Shown one piece after another: positions 60,701 to 64,000 of a DNA stretch of 64,000 bases. Position 1 is the stretch's first letter; each line of letters opens with the position of its first letter. The notes beneath the pieces are model-generated. The model saw only the letters and a list, made by a program, of their open reading frames with translations, did not search any database and had not been told where the DNA came from. A program made the translations under genes and the position numbers. Source of the stretch: Saccharina japonica (lineage: Eukaryota > Sar > Phaeophyceae > Laminariales > Laminariaceae); the NCBI GenBank assembly GCA_008828725.1, contig MEHQ01003247.1:139946-203945 (forward strand), written 5' to 3'.

Positions 60701-62247
60701 CGTACCGGGTGCGGCTGGACACGCGCCCAAACACAATGCTTGCAGGCCGCCCGAGCACCAACGCGGCCAGCGACACCGATGCGACCGAGTAGCACCCGGT
60801 TACCCACACAAACACATACCTGGTATGTGGTTAATACCACGCATGTCTATTCCCACCAGCATACATGCGTGCTTGGTACGAAAGAGGTGCAGGAACCCTC
60901 TTTCCGCGGTAAACACATTTGACACATGCTACGGTAGAGGTGCACCACGGTATTGCTGAGGGTGGTCAATTGAGAAGCTCCATACCTCACCCAAAAAGTC
61001 ATTTTGGAGCAATATGAAAGTGCTACGTACCCGATGAGCAGTCCCATGGACTAAAAAGGCTATGAAGCATACTGCAACACACTATACAATGAAAGTCCGA
61101 CGATTTGGGGGTTGAGGAGCGCCGTCACGCAGAAAACGTTTCAGCCAAAAAAAGGTATACCTTATACCTCTATAGTACCACGCGTCATTGATCGTGTCCT
61201 AAAATATATCAATTTTATTTGTCACCTACAGCAGTCGTGGCGATTTATGGTGACCACCCCACCCTGCACGTATTAGTACAATACCGCGGCGACAACCATG
61301 CCCTTCGCTCCGTCTCACGCCCACCATACCCACATTAATTTCGTTCCTTTATTCCGTCTCTTCCTTCCTTTCTGCCTTATTTCCTTTCTTCCGTGCCTGC
61401 CTTCCTTTCTTCCTTCCTTTCTGCCTTATTTCCTTTCTTCCATGCCTTCCTTCCTTCCTTCCTTCCTTCATTTCATGTCTTTGTCCACCCGTCCGTCCTT
61501 TGCACAACAAAAACAAACAAAAACTAGAACTTCACGGCGGAACAGACCATTGCTTTCCGAGGAATCACCCAAAGCGTCTTCGAAGCGGGAATCGTGCGGG
61601 GCGAGTTGGACGTGAACGAAGCGTTTCAAGAGTTCACCGAACGCGTTCTCTCCCTCGCGGGAGAGCCCGGTGCCGCCACCACCACCACCACCACCACCAA
61701 CACCACCACCCAAGACCACACCCTCAGCAACGAACCATCCGCAACATCGTTAACCAGCGGCGTCTTCCCGAACACGAACGGGGGAGGGGACGGCGGCAGG
61801 GGAAGCCCACCAGCTGCCGAGACCCGTCGAACTCCAGGGAAAAGCTCATCCAAAGCTGTGGCGGGGAGTAAAGCGAAGGAGGTCGTTGTGGACCCAAAAC
61901 TCGCGGGGAAGAGCAGCGTCCCCGCCTCCAAGTCTCATGGGGGAGTAAGTGGTGGTGGTGGTGGGGGGGGGGCTCATGGCGTCGGCAGTGATTGTAGCGG
62001 TAGCGATAGTGGCGGCGGTAGCAGTAGCGGTAGCGGTGGTGCAGGCGGTGTGGGAGCGGGGCCCGTTTTTTCCGTCGGAGATGTTGCCGCGATAACGCTC
62101 TTCGTGGCGCGCGGGCTGTACCGCAACTTCGCGCTCTACCGCATGTGTTTCGAGCGGCCGGCCAAGCATTGCACGGAGGTTCGGGAAGTGCAGGTGGAAA
62201 CCCCGCTCGAGCCGGCACCGTTGCACGAGGCGGAACCGGTCGCCTGA
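54579..62247 (+). CDS. CFAP119: CFAP119/CCDC189-like cilia and flagella associated protein
   Basis: Three exons, 54579-54736, 58354-58459 and 61528-62247, join in matching phase (2, then 0) to give 327 residues from ATG to TGA. The protein has an acidic N-terminus (VTVTDLNEEQLEGIFSEEDP), the block RIAAEYDYLNVMFCREQ then FTAEQTIAFRGITQSVFEAG, and near the end ARGLYRNFALYRMCFERP. The FCREQ-x-F-x-x-EQT and LYRxFxLYRxxF pairs are those of the CFAP119/CCDC189 family, axonemal proteins placed in the central-pair C1a projection in green algae. A Thr/Asn, Gly and Ser-rich insert separates the blocks. Location: flagellar axoneme, by inference. A truncated extra copy of exon 3 (59873-60177) lies in the second intron, next to an N. 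Confidence 0.8.
56635..56730. mobile_element. piggyBac-like MITE (TTAA-flanked), copy 2
   Basis: 96 bases, same ends and core (accactctaattctaagta) as 13139-13235, in the same orientation. Lies in the first intron of the CFAP119-like gene. Confidence 0.8.
57500..57590. repeat. 9 bp tandem repeat TGTATGCGC
   Basis: Runs of gctgtatgcgctgtatgcgc in the first intron of the CFAP119-like gene. Apparent cysteine-rich frames here are by-products. Confidence 0.85.
58354..58459 (+). CDS. CFAP119-like exon 2
   Basis: One base completing Glu, then FFASCLGLPKPESMSILNRI and AAEYDYLNVMFCREQ. Acceptor TTAACGCAG, donor GTGCGT, phase 0. Single copy: it lies just left of the duplicated segment. Confidence 0.85.
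59299..59566. mobile_element. MITE, gacgcgtgctacg family (C1 copy)
   Basis: gacacatgctacggtagagg at left and ctctatcgtagcacgcgtc at right. Internal landmarks match the other members in reverse orientation (agaaaacgtttcagccaaaa). C2 copy at 60921-61186. Confidence 0.8.
59873..60177 (+). pseudogene. truncated duplicate of CFAP119-like exon 3
   Basis: Carries the acceptor and NFTAEQTIAFRGITQSVFEA as in the full exon but stops at the N (60178) after RRT. It differs from the full copy by a few bases (one fewer Thr codon in the ACC run, Asp for Gly after GEP). Most simply the end of a contig that overlaps the next one. Confidence 0.75.
60179..61832 (+). repeat. 1.65 kb tandem duplication, copy C2
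   Basis: Starts directly after the N and runs to gtcgaactcc, after which unique coding continues. Differs from C1 by scattered substitutions and small indels, mostly in simple repeats. Confidence 0.92.
60921..61186. mobile_element. MITE, gacgcgtgctacg family (C2 copy)
   Basis: Counterpart of 59299-59566 with several substitutions and a changed right end (tatagtaccacgcgtc). Confidence 0.78.
61528..62247 (+). CDS. CFAP119-like exon 3 (full copy)
   Basis: 240 codons to TGA. Blocks: NFTAEQTIAFRGITQSVFEA; ELDVNEAFQEFTERVL; a Thr/Asn run; a Lys/Ser-rich stretch; a Gly/Ser run (about residues 140-180 of the exon); then PVFSVGDVAAITLFVARGLY and RNFALYRMCFERPAKH, with a Glu/Pro tail. A GTAAGT at 61945 could act as a donor inside the Gly run, but the simple removal 61945-62044 would break the frame, so it is read as coding. 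Confidence 0.82.
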   Translation, partial: NFTAEQTIAFRGITQSVFEAGIVRGELDVNEAFQEFTERVLSLAGEPGAATTTTTTTNTTTQDHTLSNEPSATSLTSGVFPNTNGGGDGGRGSPPAAETRRTPGKSSSKAVAGSKAKEVVVDPKLAGKSSVPASKSHGGVSGGGGGGGAHGVGSDCSGSDSGGGSSSGSGGAGGVGAGPVFSVGDVAAITLFVARGLYRNFALYRMCFERPAKHCTEVREVQVETPLEPAPLHEAEPVA

Positions 62248-62826
62248 GCAAACAGTTTATGGGTGAAACTTTGTTCACAATTGCAACCCGGTTTGTGGGG
62301 GGGGAAACAATGTAGTTGGAACTAGATAGAGCCAACTTGTTTCATAGTTGTGAAATGAAAGGTTATTGCATCGTGTTAACCTATATAAGAAGTCGGACCC
62401 CATGTATTAAGACCAAAATTGCATAAAACAAAACTTGTCGAATGATATTTCACCAGGGCTGTTAATTTGTTGGATCAACCCTCGCGGGCCAGGTCGGGTC
62501 GGGTAAGGGTGATTTCGACCCGACCGGTGAGTTTTTTGTAAACCTTCTGATCCGGCCCGACCCGACCTGTGAGATTCCAAAAACGTCCTGGCCCGGCCCC
62601 CACGGGTCGGGTCACGACCCGCGCGAAGAAGAGCCCTGGATTGAATCAAACCGTCTGGGAAAGGGAGCGTGGGGCAATACGAGCGCCATCATGCATCGCA
62701 GCGCGGCGTGTCGCATCGCTCCTTTCCGTTGCAGTTCGGGACAGAACCCCTACGCGTACCTCAGCGGCAGACGCGATGCTCCCTTGGCCCCTATATATGG
62801 GACCCCGGGATAAGGGCCAAACTACT

Positions 62827-63071
62827 GACGCATGCTACGATAGAGGTGCAACATGTTTTTTCTGAGCTCCTCACTAGGAGCGTCATACCTCACCGAAAAC
62901 ATGATTTTGGAGGAAAATAAAAGTGTGGCGGATGAGAAATCTCCTGACCGAAGTATACTCTGAAACATATTTCGTCACATGAATCAAAGTCCAACGAATT
63001 TGGGTTAAGGAGCCCGATCGTTCAGAAAACGATTCAGCCAAAAAAGTGCTACCTCTACCGTAGCACGCGTC
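62827..63071. mobile_element. MITE, gacgcgtgctacg family, intact member
   Basis: 245 bases from gacgcatgctacgatagagg to cctctaccgtagcacgcgtc; the same orientation as the C copies and opposite to 39391-39638, to which it is closely related. Confidence 0.82.
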
Positions 63072-63089
63072 TACTACCAGGTATAACTT

Positions 63090-63575
63090 GACGCGTGCTA
63101 CGATATATAGAGGTACTGTACCTTTTTTTGGCTGAAAACGTTTCTGAATGAAGGGGCTCCTTAAGCCCAAATTCGTCGGAATTCCCTTTTTTTGTTGTTG
63201 CACTATTTTTGTTTCTTAGGGCCCGTATTAACAAAGAAGAAAAAAAATCAATTTGGAAAAAAAATATTCAAATCCGCTTTTCATTGGTCAACACACGCAC
63301 CAGCACCAAAGATTAGGATCTTGGGGCATAATATTTGGTGCTGGTGCGTGTGTTGACCAATGAAAAGCGAATTTGAATTTTATTTTTTCCAAATTGAATT
63401 TATTTTATACTCGTTAAAACGGGCCCTTAGGCTGTGGGATTTTTCATTTTCATCGTAGCACTTTTGTTTTTCATCCAAAAATCAGTTGTTGACTTACTAT
63501 TAGTATCGAGCTCCTCAAGTGAGGAGCCCCAGAAAAACAAAACATGGTGCATCTCTACGTTAAGGTAGCATGCGT
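63090..63575. mobile_element. MITE, gacgcgtgctacg family, split by another MITE
   Basis: Left part 63090-63214 (gacgcgtgctacgatatata to a T-rich stretch) and right part 63431-63575 (to ggtagcatgcgt) are the halves of one member; the 216 bases between are a different inverted-repeat element. Confidence 0.75.
63215..63430. mobile_element. 216 bp long-arm inverted-repeat MITE
   Basis: Arms of about 95 bases pair from cttagggcccgt at left with acgggcccttag at right, meeting around a loop near 63310-63340. Conserved arm text includes cattggtcaacacacgcacc. Could fold into a long hairpin if transcribed. Confidence 0.8.
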
Positions 63576-64000
63576 AATTTTAATGTTATCAACCGTCTAC
63601 ACGAGCAGCGTGAGGGCCCGGAAGTACGGGGAGGATGATCATGCTACATCCGTGCCGTGTACGCCTCCTTGCTTTGTAAACTTGGACAGAGCCATCAATT
63701 TTGTTGTCTCCCGGTCATGCAGTGGCCGTTTTTCTCCTGGAATCGTCACTTAACTATCGTCAATTTCCCCTTCTCAAGCCTGATACTCCAAACAGGGTAA
63801 AGGTGGGGGCGAAACCTGCAATTTTCTCAGGCTCCTCCCTTGATTCTAGCAGAGCTCTCTCTCTCTGTGTCTCACCCAAAAACTGGCTTAATAAAAAAAG
63901 AAGGAAAAGTGTCACAACTCCACACCCAAGGAGCAACCCCCCATGGCCTACAGCAGTACGTCTCAAAACGAAAATGGCTGTCAAAACACACTCTACGGTG

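Larger units (their letters stand above)
62248..64000. other. 3' flank of the CFAP119-like gene
   Basis: No further gene recognised. 62470-62640 is a GGGTCGGG/CCCGACCC-rich stretch with inverted text; MITEs fill 62827-63575; the rest to 64000 shows no supported open frame. Confidence 0.6.

Overview
The window is eukaryotic nuclear DNA: three spliced genes with GT-AG introns, embedded in repeat-rich non-coding sequence. It looks like a stramenopile alga, most likely a brown alga. The evidence is the many short GC-rich exons split by introns of several hundred to 3,600 bases, a minus-strand protein that starts with a heterokont-type plastid presequence (signal peptide plus an ASGF motif), and a flagellar gene, as expected in a lineage with motile zoids. 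The species cannot be fixed from sequence alone. Almost all long open frames here are frame shadows of microsatellites or cross introns, so genes were called from exon homology, splice sites and matching intron phase.

Region by region. 774-25478 (+): the 3' two thirds of a full ABCC/MRP-type ABC transporter, 23 exons giving about 1,007 residues, from the end of TMD1 through NBD1, linker, TMD2 and NBD2; its 5' exons lie left of the window. The last two exons are repeated intact at 30928-31006 and 31890-32052 inside a ~4.9 kb direct duplication (24095-29006 and 30669-35544). 35546-46561 has no recognisable host gene and is dominated by a second direct duplication (35546-40355 and 41742-46561), MITEs and transposon remnants. 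46653-53957 (-): a gene for a low-complexity, probably plastid-targeted protein of unknown function. 54579-62247 (+): a three-exon gene resembling the cilia- and flagella-associated protein CFAP119/CCDC189, divergent from the plastid gene with 621 bp between start codons; its second intron and third exon carry a 1.6 kb tandem duplication joined by a single N. 62248-64000 holds MITEs, one nested in another.

Seven isolated N characters (22142, 35545, 36534, 50158, 51064, 52302, 60178) mark draft-assembly joins, so part of the duplication is probably unmerged haplotypes or overlapping contigs. The repeat content is rich: a decayed non-LTR retrotransposon and its 5'-truncated 3' ends, a second short family sharing the same C-rich tail, TTAA-flanked piggyBac-like MITEs, TA-flanked MITEs and a ~250 bp MITE family. 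The most unusual feature is that several exon edges of the ABC gene, and one of the plastid gene, have decayed extra copies in the adjoining introns. No new enzymatic or defence system was found.
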